Shown here: piece after piece, positions 45,417 through 56,235 of the stretch
Numbering within the stretch: the first letter of the stretch is position 1
Layout: each line of letters begins with the position of its first letter
DNA from: Callorhinus ursinus
Taxonomy: Eukaryota; Chordata; Mammalia; Carnivora; Otariidae
DNA length: 64,000 bases
Assembly (NCBI RefSeq): GCF_003265705.1
Contig: NW_020312902.1
Span: 7,398,811-7,462,810, forward strand
Direction: 5' to 3'
Notes under the pieces: generated by a model
Database searches by the model: none
The model's input: the letters and a program-made list of their open reading frames with translations, nothing else
Told to the model about the DNA's origin: nothing
Position numbers and translations under genes: made by a program

Positions 45417-45443
45417 AGGGGGTGAGGGGGGTGGGGGGGGGGG
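45417..45443 (+). repeat. Very G-rich run (quadruplex candidate)
   Basis: Runs of five, five-to-six and eleven G separated by T or TGA. Lies in single-copy DNA rather than in an L1 3' UTR, unlike the other G-runs here. Confidence 0.85.
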
Positions 45444-45609
45444 CAGGAACACGGCATCAGCAAATCCAGGAGGCCCGCATTCACATTTTAGTGCTCTAAA
45501 GAAAAATGAATTTAAAAAAATAGAGATACAGCAATAATTTCATACCCCATCAATGTCACTCACCTTACACATTAACTGGCTCACCCAAGTATTATTTAAT
45601 TATCTAAGG

Positions 45610-45819
45610 TAGGAGTGGGCAAAATATCACCCACCCACAGCCACATGTTTTTGTAAATAAAATTTTATTGGAGCAACCATATCCATTTGTTTATGTATTA
45701 TCTAAAGTTGTTTTTTATGCTACAATCTCAGAATTAAGTACCTTCACCAGAATGCAGAAGACCTGGAAAGCCAAAAACATTTACTGTCTGACCCTTTAGA
45801 AAGTTTGCTGGCTCCCTGA
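45610..45819 (+). mobile_element. hAT-type DNA transposon remnant
   Basis: 'gtttttgtaaataaaatttt', 'attggagcaaccatatccat', 'ttgtttatgtattatctaaa', 'aaaaacatttactgtctgac', 'aaagtttgctggctccctg' follow a well-known mammalian non-autonomous element whose ends read CAGGGGTCGGCAAACT...AGTTTGCCGACCCCTG. Class is my recollection; the exact family is uncertain. Confidence 0.65.
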
Positions 45820-45906
45820 CCTGGAGTAATGTACTTATGTTTGAATTTGCTATTTACTATTCGATTCGAGCCCAGATATTCTGAAGTTATATGTCTACTG
45901 GTTGAT

Positions 45907-45948
45907 TTCTATAGGATAGATTCTATAGGATAGATTCTATAGGATGGA
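45907..45948 (+). repeat. 14-bp minisatellite, three units
   Basis: TTCTATAGGATAGA twice, then TTCTATAGGATGGA. Only one change across three units, so a recent local duplication. Confidence 0.92.
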
Positions 45949-46284
45949 AAGCGTAAGCAGAAGGCTATAGCTACATTGCGCTGTAAGATATTAACCAGTT
46001 TATATATCAACAGATTCATTTCAGTATCCCCTTGACCTACTGACTACATAAATTCCCTCCCTTAAATTCTCCTTTGAACCAGATTTGCCATCTTAATGAT
46101 CCCCTCATTAAGTATTAAGTTGAATAGATGTTTGATTCCTGTTCATTCTATTTTGCATGAGTCATGTTTTTAACTTTGGAAAGTTATACTTTGGCGACTC
46201 CAAGGGACACCATTAAATACAACGTGAATGGGGAGGGGGCTAAGTCTCAAGATAGGGGTGGTAGTCCTAGAGAGCCAACTCTAT
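45949..46284. other. Single-copy sequence
   Basis: Nothing recognisable. Confidence 0.4.
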
Positions 46285-46480
46285 TGTTGCCACCACACTG
46301 TGCCTCATTTAATCCACACAACAACTCTATAAGCTATGTTAACCTACAAAATGGAGAAACTAAGATATTAGCCCCATCTCATTGGGTAGTTTTGGTGGTA
46401 GAAAGATAGTGCAAGTCAAGTACTTAGCACAATACTTACTGCTTAACACTTATTCATTAAATTCTAGTAATTATTATTAT
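46285..46480. mobile_element. MIR scraps in both orientations
   Basis: 'cctcatttaatccacacaac', 'aactctataagctatgtt' are antisense MIR. 'tcaagtacttagcacaatac', 'ttactgcttaacacttattc' are the sense MIR end. Two fragments are joined here. Confidence 0.45.
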
Positions 46481-46499
46481 TAATGGTATTATCCTGTGT

Positions 46500-46745
46500 A
46501 TTAGCTGTTTCTTCAGTTGAAAGTAACAGATATTTGACTCCTACTAGTGTTAGCAAATAAAATATATAAAGGAAATTATTAAAGGAAGTATCTTGTGCTC
46601 ACAGAATCAAAGGAAGAGCTAAAGGGCTTCTCCATATTGGCTGAAACTCAGAGGGGAGAGAGCCAGCCATGTTTAACGATACAAGTGATTTGCTTTTGCA
46701 GGACTGTAAACCCTGATCTGATACAGAGTTGGCCTCATTTCTTCT
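46500..46745 (+). mobile_element. Unassigned old interspersed repeat
   Basis: 'tttcttcagttgaaagtaac', 'ctcctactagtgttagcaaa', 'tgtgctcacagaatcaaagg' place it with the unnamed family at 11.9, 17.1 and 30.3 kb. Confidence 0.35.
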
Positions 46746-46759
46746 ACTCTGTAAACTGA

Positions 46760-46850
46760 AGTAGAGATTATAACTTCCTTACCTTTGTTTCCCCGTGTTG
46801 CTCAGCACAGTGCTTGCCACATAGTACATGCTCAGTAAAACTTTATTGAC
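46760..46850 (+). mobile_element. L2/MIR 3' tip (sense)
   Basis: 'gctcagcacagtgcttgcca', 'catagtacatgctcagtaaa' match the shared L2/MIR 3' end. Confidence 0.6.
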
Positions 46851-47959
46851 CTACATTACCAGCCTGCTGTTGGGGATAAGTAAATATGGCTGGCAAAAAA
46901 AAGTCAGGATCTATAGAAATAGTAATATATCCGGTTTTGGTGGTACAGACAGAGGCCAGGTTGGGACGAGGACTTTGAGTGGTAGCCTGAGGCTACCTTT
47001 CCTCTTCGCACTACAAAATGAGATAAAGCTAACATTCCCAACGCAGCTTGAGCGTTCAGACGTCACTGCTGTGCTCCCTTCTTTGTGTTGCTGGAATCTT
47101 CCTCTGCTTTGGGGGAAGTGGAGAGATAAGACCTATTCCCCTTAACCCCTCGGGGCACAAGATTGGCCACCCTTATTACCTCACAGGAACTGTCTGCCTC
47201 AGTTGCACTGACAAGACCTGCCAGGCCTGGGCACACACTCTGATCCTTCCAATCCCTTCAGCTCCATCACCCGGACATTTTATTTGAAATTGATTTTTAA
47301 ATGTCTGAGTAATTGAGGTTTTATGTGTAGTTGCCTCTCTGCAACAGAGGTAAGCCAAGGCTACTTATAGCCTCATTAAATGCTGATTAAAAGTGATTGC
47401 ATTGGTGCCATTCCTCAGGGCGCCCATCAGAGAACAGATTCCGCACTTGGCAGATCTGAGTCTGGAGAGCAGAAACTGTACCGAGCTGGGCTTTGCATTC
47501 CCTGTTCATCTTCCACAGATGACCAGCTCTCATAGGAGGGCTATTTTCCAGGCTTCCCATCTCTGGGACACATACAAGCCTTCAGGCTCTGGTGAAGGCA
47601 AAAAATCCACTTTTTTTCCCAGAGACTCAAGACTCTCACTGGAGTCAATCTTATGACCCAGAGTTTTGAGGTGGGAAGTCTAATGTCTTTTGGCACAGAT
47701 CTAGTGACCTGGACAAGTCCTAGAACCTCTCTTTTTCCCCCCAGTGTCCCACTCATACTCTGTATGTATGGCCCTGGACTTGTTCTTTACCAAACAAACT
47801 GGCCTTCAGATTTGGCACAAAAGGAAAAAAGAGGGCCTTCAGGAAACAAAAGAGACCACCAGGAATGGTTGTGATCTTAAAAACATGCTCTGTCCTCCAC
47901 GCTCTTGGTAACAGCTTTGCCACTGCCCGTCCCCAGAGGCATACAGTTTTGAAGCTGAA
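46851..47959. other. Single-copy sequence
   Basis: No repeat is recognised. Slightly richer in CpG and GC than its surroundings at 46.9-47.3 kb. Several overlapping short frames (up to 105 codons) lack known domains. Confidence 0.4.
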
Positions 47960-48210
47960 AGTAATTTGGGCAGACAAGTTGTGACGCTGAAGTCAGGAAG
48001 TCCTGGGTTTGAATCTTGCCTCAACCCATTAAAACTTGGGTAGCCATTGGTAAAATCCTAAGTCTCTCTTTGGCTCAGTTCCTTCCTTGTGAAATGGGAA
48101 TATCAGAGCCTCCTTCACAGGGTAAGTGTGTGAATACATAATGAAATAAGACATATAAAAGGCCAGGCATAAAAGAAGAGTTCAGTCAATGTGAATTATT
48201 CTTCCCTAAA
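47960..48210 (+). mobile_element. MIR SINE (sense), nearly full
   Basis: 'aagtcctgggtttgaatctt', 'ggctcagttccttccttgtg', 'aaatgggaatatcagagcct' and 'aaggccaggcataaaagaag' follow the full MIR order. Confidence 0.85.
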
Positions 48211-48939
48211 GGGATTGTAAAGTTCATCTAAAAGACAAAGAAACAAAAACAAAATTTAAAAAAAAAATTGAAAACCTGACCCTTGCAGTTTTTTTTTTTT
48301 TTTTGTCTTGGACGCTCCATTATGGATCATGACCTCTGGGTTGCTTGAAAAGGCATCAGCAATGTTCTGGAGAAAAAAAAAAGGGAAAAAAAGACACTTT
48401 GAAAGTCAAAGAGACTTTCAACCTCTCCTGGAACATAACACTATCTGGAGCAGCTCATTTTTTGTCTATTTTATATATTAGGGTTCTATTTAATATTTCT
48501 ATTGAAAAAGTCACACTTTGAAAAGAAAAATTGACTGCTATTACTGTATTAGAAAATTCATGGCATTCACGAGGGGAAGTAAGAAATCCCTATTTCCCAT
48601 CACACTGCGATGCCTTCTTAGCACACCAGGTGGCAGAAGCTCCTTGGCATGTATGTGAAGAAATTTCACAACCTGTCTGGACTAGTGCATCACTAAAGCT
48701 TTTGCAGCAGAGAACAGAATGCTCACAGATTCAGTTAATTAAGGGCTAACCCTCTAGGATTTAGAGTTCTCTCTCTTTTTAAGCCAAAACCCAAAGCAGC
48801 TGAACTCTGGACTTGGTCTTTCCAGAGCTGTTCCTAGCACATTGTCAGTCTCTATTGCGGCACCTTGCACTGCGCTGCGCACTGGGTAGGAATTCAACAA
48901 GTGTTGGTCAATAGAAGGGTCTCCAGTCCAAGTAGATCA
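48211..48939. other. Single-copy sequence with A/T homopolymers
   Basis: A9 and T16 runs at about 48257 and 48289. Near 48840-48915, 'gcacactgggtaggaattc'-like text suggests an L2/MIR 3' tip. No gene is recognised. Confidence 0.4.
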
Positions 48940-49235
48940 GACCTCAGTCCTCATGGCTTGCGCTGGTTTGCCCGGAAAGGCCCCAGCAATGTATGCTTTG
49001 TGCTGAACATGTGCCAAGAAAACAAACTAGCAGTCTAGAGAAGGTGCTAGAGGAGGGATATGGCAGGGAGGACCTCACAGGCGAGGCAATGATTGAGATG
49101 GGCCCTTCCATAATTAGGATTTGGAAGAGAAAAGGCAAGTGATTCTTGGCAGGATCCAGAGTCAGACCCAAAGTGAAAGGCAAGGCTGAGCAGTGTGTGG
49201 GTAAGAAAAAGATGTGAGGATTCAAAAGAAATGGG
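48940..49235 (-). mobile_element. L2 LINE fragment (antisense)
   Basis: 'tagcagtctagagaaggtgc', 'aggacctcacaggcgaggca' and 'gtgattcttggcaggatcca' resemble antisense L2. Weakly preserved. Confidence 0.35.
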
Positions 49236-49278
49236 AAAATGTGTTTTCCTAGATGATGCTTAGAAAATGCTGGTCCCT

Positions 49279-49470
49279 GGGGCGCCTGGGGGGCTCCATC
49301 AGTTAAGCGTCTGACTCTTGATTTCAGAGTCAGGTTGTGATCTCAGGGTGGTGAGATGGAGCCCTGCGACCGGCTCCCTTTCAGCGGGGAGTCTGCTTCT
49401 CTCTCTCTCGCCCTCTGCCCTTCCCCCCACTCTCTCTCTAAAATAAATAAATAAATCTTTTTGAAAAAAA
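49279..49470 (+). mobile_element. Can-SINE (sense)
   Basis: GGGGCGCCTGGGGGGCTCCA, TAAGCGTCTGACTCTTGATT, CTCTCTCTCGCCCTCTGCCC, AAATAAATAAATAAATCTTT. An imperfect target duplication around TTAGAAAATGCTGGTCCCT (ends 49278) recurs as TTTAAGAAAACGTTGGGTCC (from about 49475). Confidence 0.95.
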
Positions 49471-49628
49471 GGCTTTAAGAAAACGTTGGGTCCCTGTCCT
49501 CATTTTTGATCAGAGAATTCAGCCACTGTTAAGCAGTGCATACAGAGATCTTCTCCCAAAGTATTTAGCCAGGAATATCTGTCCCTTTCCAAAAAGGAGA
49601 AGAGATAAGGAGGGCAAAAGTTTAGGCC

Positions 49629-49935
49629 GCCATTTATTGGACACTAGTATGTAGCAGACACTTTACTAGCCACTTTAAAGCAGGCTCATTTAACACAAAG
49701 AGCAGCCCTATTCATACATTCATTTATTCATTCATAGCCTGACATAAATGTATTCAGTGTTACCACGTTCTGGGCTTTGTACAGAAGCTCAGAATTTTGA
49801 TATAGCAGTGTATTAAGACACCACATGTCCCCCTCCTTGTGGAACTTACATTTGCAGGGGAGAGAAGAACAATAAAATAATAAACTAACACTTGGTGAGC
49901 GTGAAGAAATATTGGGTACATGTGCTTATCTCTCT
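49629..49935 (-). mobile_element. MIR and L2 3' end (antisense)
   Basis: 'ccatttattggacactagta' (MIR type) is followed by 'cattcatttattcattcata', 'gtgttaccacgttctgggct' and 'ttgtggaacttacatttgca' (antisense L2 3' end). Confidence 0.5.
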
Positions 49936-50045
49936 CCTGGAGGGAAGATACTGAGGCATGGAGCAAAATACCCACGGTCACCCACAGTCAACAGCAAACC
50001 CAGAAATAGGTATCTTTGAATGCTGTGCTTTTAACCCCAAGGCCT
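49936..50045 (-). mobile_element. MIR SINE fragment (antisense)
   Basis: 'gaagatactgaggcatggag', 'cacagtcaacagcaaaccca', 'gaatgctgtgcttttaaccc' follow antisense MIR. Confidence 0.55.
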
Positions 50046-51354
50046 TTCTCATGCTCTTGGCATCATTGGGAAATTTCTAGTCTTTTCCCTTGACATACTC
50101 TCATCCTTCGAGGCAAAGGAACTAGCCAAGGCTCACTGAATTCCTTTTAGAAACATACCAGGCCCCATGCCTGCCCATGGGATGATTTTGAGTTCTGTGG
50201 AGCCTTTTTTCTTTCAGGAGCCCTGAACACTACATATTCCCTCCTCAGATGAAATCACATAAATGCTTTAACCCATCTCAACTCAGTTCCAGGTATGAAT
50301 TTATAGATTGCTGCTTCCAGGCCTCTGCAGTGTCACTGTGACTTAATACCCTGATTTTATAGTTTTTCTGATTTAGTCACTTATTGGAGCCTTTGGGTAT
50401 TCTTTCCCTCCCCTACTTCTTCTTAAAGAAACATGCTCATAGCCCAAAGCAAAAGTAAACACATTAGAGTTCACATCTACACAATTAGGGACACAGGGCT
50501 CCCCTCTGCAGGCTCTGTCCTGGAAATTGACTTCCCAGTGAAGCATCTTTAATAAAGGTTCTTTAAAGAAAGTTCCATCTTTGAGACCTCCTAGGATTTC
50601 CTGTGAAAGTGAAGAGGCTCCAACTATAAAATATTCCAAATGGCATATAGTGTTTCTCAAAATGATTTCAGAATATTTATGTATTATTTATGTATGCATC
50701 TCTCTTTCTCTCTCAAGATAAACAAATGTCACTAAGCTAAAACAATGTGGGGGCATCCAGGTGGTAGATCCAATGTGAGTATGTGTGTGCTTGTGNNNNN
50801 NNNNNCAATGTGAGTATGTGTGTGCTTGTGCGTCTTACATGTGCTGGGGGAGTAGGAGGAGATTTGCATTCCCCTCACTTCTTATTTTTCTTTGTTCATT
50901 GAAATGGGGCATACACATTAAATACACATTTCTCTCTTCCAGCAGGAAAAGCTCTAAAATAAACAAGAGGAAATTCCCCCTTCTCCTTAGCACTCCTGTT
51001 TTAGGGAGAAAATTCAGAAAATATGTGCTAAGACAGGCAGTAGTTTTAGAGAAAACACATTGTTAGACCCAACATAGAACATTCAAAAATCATTGTCTCT
51101 GTCTTCAAAGACTGATCTATCTATAAGAAGCAGGCCCACAAATTCTGTAGAAAATATCAAGGAAAAGCCTTAGGTGAAGAAAACAAGGGCAAAGGGAACG
51201 TGAATAGGATCAGTAGTATATACACTTCTCGGTATGCCTGTAAGTGCTCCCGAAGAGGACACAAACCTATGGAAACTGTCCCCCTTAAGAATCCCCACAC
51301 ATACCTTTAGAGTCACCAAAGTTGCCAACACTGTCCCCTTCAGTGAATCTCAAC
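50046..51354. other. Single-copy sequence containing an assembly gap
   Basis: No exon is recognised. At 50750-50765, 'gggggcatccaggtgg' resembles a SINE 5' tip, directly left of the gap, but is too short to call. TG-rich words surround the gap. Confidence 0.4.
50796..50805. other. Assembly gap (10 N) between identical 25-bp ends
   Basis: The 25 bases left of the Ns (50771-50795) and the 25 right of them (50806-50830) are identical, beginning CAATGTGAGTATGTGTG. This is the pattern left when two contig ends overlap but were not merged; a real tandem repeat is the alternative. Confidence 0.97.
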
Positions 51355-51545
51355 TGCAGATGAAATAAAAGCTCAACTCCTCCTCTCAACCTTCAAAACT
51401 TCCAAGGTCCTACCTCCCTTCCTCCTTTCTGAACTTCCCCCTCATGAAATGCACCCCCTCTCTGTCATATAAGCCAGGCAGGTTTCAGCCACCCCAAGGA
51501 TATCACTGTCGTCCAGATTCTCTGTATCTTTTCTCTGTATATTTA
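51355..51545 (+). mobile_element. L2 LINE fragment (sense)
   Basis: 'gatgaaataaaagctcaact', 'cttccaaggtcctacctccc', 'tcatataagccaggcaggtt' resemble the L2 ORF-end region. Confidence 0.45.
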
Positions 51546-51554
51546 CAGTCATGG

Positions 51555-51850
51555 GTCTAGATGAGATTAGCTAAGCACAGAGGGAAGAAAGAAAAGAGAA
51601 GGAAGCCCAGGATGAACCCCAGGGGCACTCCAGTATTTAGATTGCAGACAGAGTATAAGAAAGCAGAAAAAAAGACAGAAAGAGCTATTCTTGAGATGGG
51701 AAGAAATGTAGGAGAGTATGGATCTCAGAAACCAAGAGAAGAGAGGGTTTCAAGAAGTGAAGAGTGGTCAACTGCCAAGTGATGCTGAAAGTGAAGTGAA
51801 GAAAGAGGCATGCCTATTAGTTGTGTTAATATGGTGGTTGTCTTCATGGG
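51555..51850 (-). mobile_element. L2 LINE (antisense), left part
   Basis: 'aggatgaaccccaggggcac', 'tccagtatttag' and 'ggtttcaagaagtgaagagt' match antisense L2. A likely continuation lies at 55385-55745, beyond the old L1 material. Confidence 0.55.
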
Positions 51851-52034
51851 ATATAAGAGCAGGAAACCCAACTGAGGGTGTTCAAGGGAGAAGAGCAGGT
51901 GAGGGAATGGAGTTCTCTTAGGAATTACACTCTTCGGGGCATTTTCCAAGACAGCTTAACCTAATCTTTAACAAGTCCCTGACATAGAAAAAATATATAT
52001 ATATGCATATATGTTTATATGATATGTTCCAGAC

Positions 52035-52470
52035 TGAACCCCTTTTAAGACTAAACTATGTAAGAGATAAAATCAGTTCCAATATAGAAACCTTGTCTGG
52101 ATTTTTATTCAACAAAACCAACAAGAAAATACAGTTTGGGTATAATTGAGGAAATGTGCATCTAAAGCAGATATTAGATGATATTAAGGAATTTTTGTTA
52201 ATTGTATTAAATGTGATGATGTTATCATGGTTATGTAATAAAATGCACTTATTTTTAAGGAATGCCCTGAAATATATAAAAGTGGAATGTCACTGGTTTG
52301 ATATTTGCTCTAAAGTGTTAAAACAAAAAATGAAAAGAGTGATGAAGGAATTATGACCAAAGTTAATAATTTTTAAATTTGTATGGCGAGTACATGGGGG
52401 CTCATTATAAAGTTCTATTTTTATGTATACTTGAAATTTGTCATAATAAATGTCACAAAATAGTTGTACA
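52035..52470 (+). mobile_element. Old LINE-1 3' UTR (sense)
   Basis: 'agatgatattaaggaatttt', 'gttatcatggttatgtaata', 'gcgagtacatgggggctcat', 'tacttgaaatttgtcataat' follow an old L1 3' UTR in order. It ends before the antisense L1 below, so the two lie tail to tail. Confidence 0.6.
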
Positions 52471-52535
52471 GTGAGGGAGAACAGAGAAATAGGACAAGAG
52501 CTAGAAAAGAATGTAGGTCGAGGGAAATTTGGGTT

Positions 52536-55300
52536 TTTTTTTAACACTTTTTTTAAAGAACAGATTTAGGTTCACAAGAAAATCGAGAGGAAAATAAAGA
52601 GATTCCCCATATAATTCTTGCCGACATAAATGCATAGCCTCCCCCATTATCAGTTTACCCCACCAGAATTGTAACATTTGTTACAACTGATGAGCATGCA
52701 TTGGTACAATGTAATGACCCAAAGTTCATAGTTTACCTTAGGGGTCACCTTTGGTATTGTACATTCCATAGGTTTGGACAAGTGTATAATGACATGTATT
52801 CATCATTATGATATCATACAGAATATTTTCACTGCCCTAAAAATCTGTGTTCTGCCTATTCGTCCCTCTATACCCCATCCAATCTGTGGCAACCACTGAT
52901 CATTTTACTTTCTCTATAGTTTTGCCTTTCTGGAAGTTCTCATAGTTGGAATCATATTCTATATAACATTTTCAGATTGGGTTTTTTTTTTCACTTAGTA
53001 ATATGCATTAAAGATTCTTCCATGTCTTTGCATGGTTTGATAGCTCATTTCTTTTTAGCATGGAAAAATATTTTGTTGTGAGGATGTACCAGCTTATCTC
53101 TTCACCTACAGAAGGAAATCTTGATTACTTTTACTTTTTGTCAATTATAACTAAAGCTACTATAAACATCCATGTGCAAGTTTTTATGTGGACATGAATT
53201 TCCAACTGTTTTGGTAAATACAGAAGAATGCAATTGTTGGATCATTCTGTAAAAGTATGTGTAGTTTTGTAAGAAACCACAAACTATCTTTCAAAGTGTC
53301 TGTACCATTTTGCATTTCCACCATGAATGAAATTCCACACTGTTCCACAGCTTCATTGACATTTGGTATTGTCAATGTTTGGATTTTGGCCATTCTGATA
53401 GCTATGTAGTGGTATCTCGTTGTCATTTTAATTTTCATTTCCCTGATAACACATAATGTAGACATCTTTCTATATGTTTATTTGCCATTTGTGTATATAT
53501 TCTCTGATGAGGTTTCTGTAAAGCTCTTTTGCCCATATTTTAATTAGGTCGTTTGTTTTCTGATTGTTGAGTTTTAAGACTTCTTTGTATACTTTAGATA
53601 AAAGTCCTGTATCAGATATGTCTTTTCATAAGTATCTTCTCCCAGTCCATGTCTTGTCTGCTAATTCTGCCATTGTCTTTTGCAGAACACAAGTTTTAAG
53701 TTTTAATGAAATTCAGCTTATTCATTATTTCTTTCATAGGTCATGCCTTTGGTGTATTGAAAATGTCATCGCCATACCCAAGATCATTTAAGCTTTCTCT
53801 TATTTTATTTTCTATGAGTTTTATAGTTTTGCTTTTTACATTTAGGTCTATGATCTATACTGAGTTAATTTTTATGTAAGGTGTAAGGTCTGTGTCCAGA
53901 TTTATTAATTTTCATGTAAGTATCCATTTGTTAAAAAGACTCTTTGCTCCATTGTATTCCTTTGGTCCTTTGTCAAGAATCAGTTGACTATATGTGGGCC
54001 TATTTCTTGGCTCTCTATTCTGTTCTACTGATCTATCTATTCTTTCACTAATACCATACTGTCTTGATTACTATAGCTTTACAGTTAGTAAGTCTTAAAG
54101 TCCAGTAGTGTTAATACTCCAACTTTGTTCATCTTCAATATTGTGTTGACTATTCTCAGTATTTTACCACTCCATACATACTTTAGAATCAGTTTACCAA
54201 TATCCACAAAAGAGCTTTCTGGGACTTTGATTAGGATTGCACTGAATCTATTGATCAAGTTGGGAAGAACTGACATCATAACACTATTGAGTCTTCTTGT
54301 CCATGAACATGGAATATCTCTCCATTTATTTAGTTCTTCGGTTTTGTTTATCAGAGCTTTGTAGTTTTCCTCATATATAGACCTTGTACAACTGTTATAG
54401 ATCTTTATACCTAAGTATTTCATTTATTTGCATGCTAATGTAAATGGTATTGTGTTTTTAATTTCAAATTCCATTTATTCATTGCTGGTATGCTTTTGTA
54501 TATTAGCCTTATGTCCTGCAACCTTACTGTAATTATGGCTTCATTCTAGGAGTTTTCTTGTCTGTACTTTCAGATTTTCTACATAGACTATCATGTCATC
54601 TGCAAAAAAAGAAGAGAAAAAAGACACTTTTATTTCTTCCTGTCAAATCTGTATACCACTTCTTGTCTAACTGCATTAACAAGGACTTCCTGTATGATAC
54701 TAAAAAGAAGTGGTGAGTGGAGACAGACATGCCTTATGCCAGATCTTAGTGGGAAAGCTTCAAGTTTCTCACCATTAAGTATGGTGTTAGCTGTAGGTTT
54801 TTTGTAGATATTCTTTATCAAGTAGAAGTTCCCCTCTATTTCCGGTTTACTGAGAGTTTTTGTCATGCATGGGTGTTAGATTTTGTCAGTTGCTTTTTCT
54901 GACTCTGTTGATATGATCATTGGGTCTTCTTTTTAAGTGTCTTGATGTGATGGATTATATTAATTGATTTTCAAATGTTGTGCCAGTCTTGCATACCTAG
55001 TAGATGATGTGTCATCCTTTTTATACATTGTTGGATTTGATTTGCTAATATTTTGTTGAAGATTTTTGCATCTATGATCATGAGAGATATTGGTCTATAG
55101 TTTTCTTTCTTGTAATATCTTTTTCCAGTTTTGATATTAGGGTAATACTGACCTCCTAGAATTAGTTAGGAAATATTCCCTCTGCTTCTGTCTTCTGAAA
55201 GAAATTGTGGAGCATTAGTATAATTTCTTCCTTTAATATTTGGTAGAATTCACCAATGAACCCATCTGGATCTTTGAGGAAAGTTTTTAAATTGTTCCTT
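52536..55300 (-). mobile_element. Long old LINE-1 (L1M4/L1ME-like), antisense
   Basis: About 2.8 kb in one orientation: 'aaagaacagatttaggttca' (3' UTR), 'tagcctcccccattatcagt', 'ggcaaccactgatcatttta', 'actgttttggtaaatacaga', 'gttgagttttaagacttctt', 'ctatctattctttcactaat', 'ttaggattgcactgaatcta', 'gtcatctgc', 'tattggtctatagttttctt', 'gaacccatctggatctttga'. This is the ORF2 complement back to the reverse-transcriptase region. Many stops; dead. The longest antisense frame (54085-54423) still reads KYLGIKIYN...WTRRLNSVMMSVLP. Confidence 0.93.
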
Positions 55301-55315
55301 AAAGAAGAAACACTA

Positions 55316-55364
55316 ATGATGTAATGTATGGTGATTAACATAACATAATAAAATAAAATTTAAA
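55316..55364 (+). mobile_element. 49-bp LINE-1 insertion with perfect target duplication
   Basis: ATGATGTAATGTATGGTGAT, then TAACATAACATAATAAAATA and A-rich tail: only the last bases of a carnivore L1. Flanked by perfect 15-bp copies of AAAGAAGAAACACTA (55301-55315, 55365-55379). Reverse transcription evidently stopped almost at once. Confidence 0.97.
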
Positions 55365-55384
55365 AAAGAAGAAACACTAGATCA

Positions 55385-55745
55385 TTTCTGTGATGACAAG
55401 GATCCAAGAGGGAGGGAGAAAGAGATGACACAGGAAAGACAGGGAAGAGTCTAAGGAGACCAGAGGGGACTCTACCAACTGCAAGTGCAAAATTTGGCCT
55501 CTGAATTTTGAGAGGGGAAAAAAAGTTGACAAGTGGGCCAGTGGATCTGGTACGAGAAAAGAAGATACCTTTCCCTTAGGTGGATTCTACTTTCTCAGTG
55601 ACGTATGAAATAAACTCATCAGCTAAGAAATACCTATGGTGGCACTGAAAGTGAAAGAAGAAAGGAGACTGTATGAAACAGATAATTTGGGAAGGGGAAA
55701 GGGCAGTTAGATTGCCAAGTGGTGTTAAGAATTCATTAGAGGTGT
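55385..55745 (-). mobile_element. L2 LINE (antisense), right part
   Basis: 'aaggatccaagagggaggga', 'ggtggattctactttctcag', 'gaaagtgaaagaagaaagga' resemble antisense L2. Probably the other half of 51555-51850, split by the old L1s. Confidence 0.4.
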
Positions 55746-56039
55746 GGAATTATTAATTGCAGTTGAGAAGCATCAGCACCCTCGGTGGTTTCCTCTGGCA
55801 ATATCCTCCAGCAATTGTTCAGGTGAAGGCATAAAGTTGGTAGTTTGTTCTAACCAGGTTGGGGCGTTGCAACATATGTACATATATATTGGGAATAATC
55901 AAACGAGGGAGTTCACATGTTTGGAAGGGACCAATTGTAAAGATGGACAATGAAATTTACACTAGGTAGGGAGGAAAGTAAGGATGCGCAGAAGGGAGGT
56001 AATGGAGCGTGACAAGTTTAACTCCAAGGACTGGACAGC
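55746..56039. other. Single-copy sequence
   Basis: Nothing recognisable. Confidence 0.4.
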
Positions 56040-56235
56040 CTTCATATTTATTGAGCAAATGCCATGTTTTTAGCACTGTTTGAAGTATTTTATATATATT
56101 AACTTCCTGAATCATTACAAAACCCTGAGATGGGTTGTTATTGTTTACCTCTTAAAGACGAATAAACTGAAGGACACAAAGTTTCAGGGACTTGTGAGCA
56201 CCCCCACAGCTGCTAAATGCTGCTTTAGAAGCCTG
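56040..56235 (-). mobile_element. MIR SINE (antisense)
   Basis: 'atatttattgagcaaatgcc', 'atgtttttagcactgtttga', 'cctgagatgggttgttattg', 'gcacccccacagctgctaaa' follow antisense MIR. Confidence 0.75.

Noticed and set aside
47030..47290. Possible CpG-rich exon or promoter
   Set aside because: Few CpGs, no open frame with known domains, and no promoter elements.
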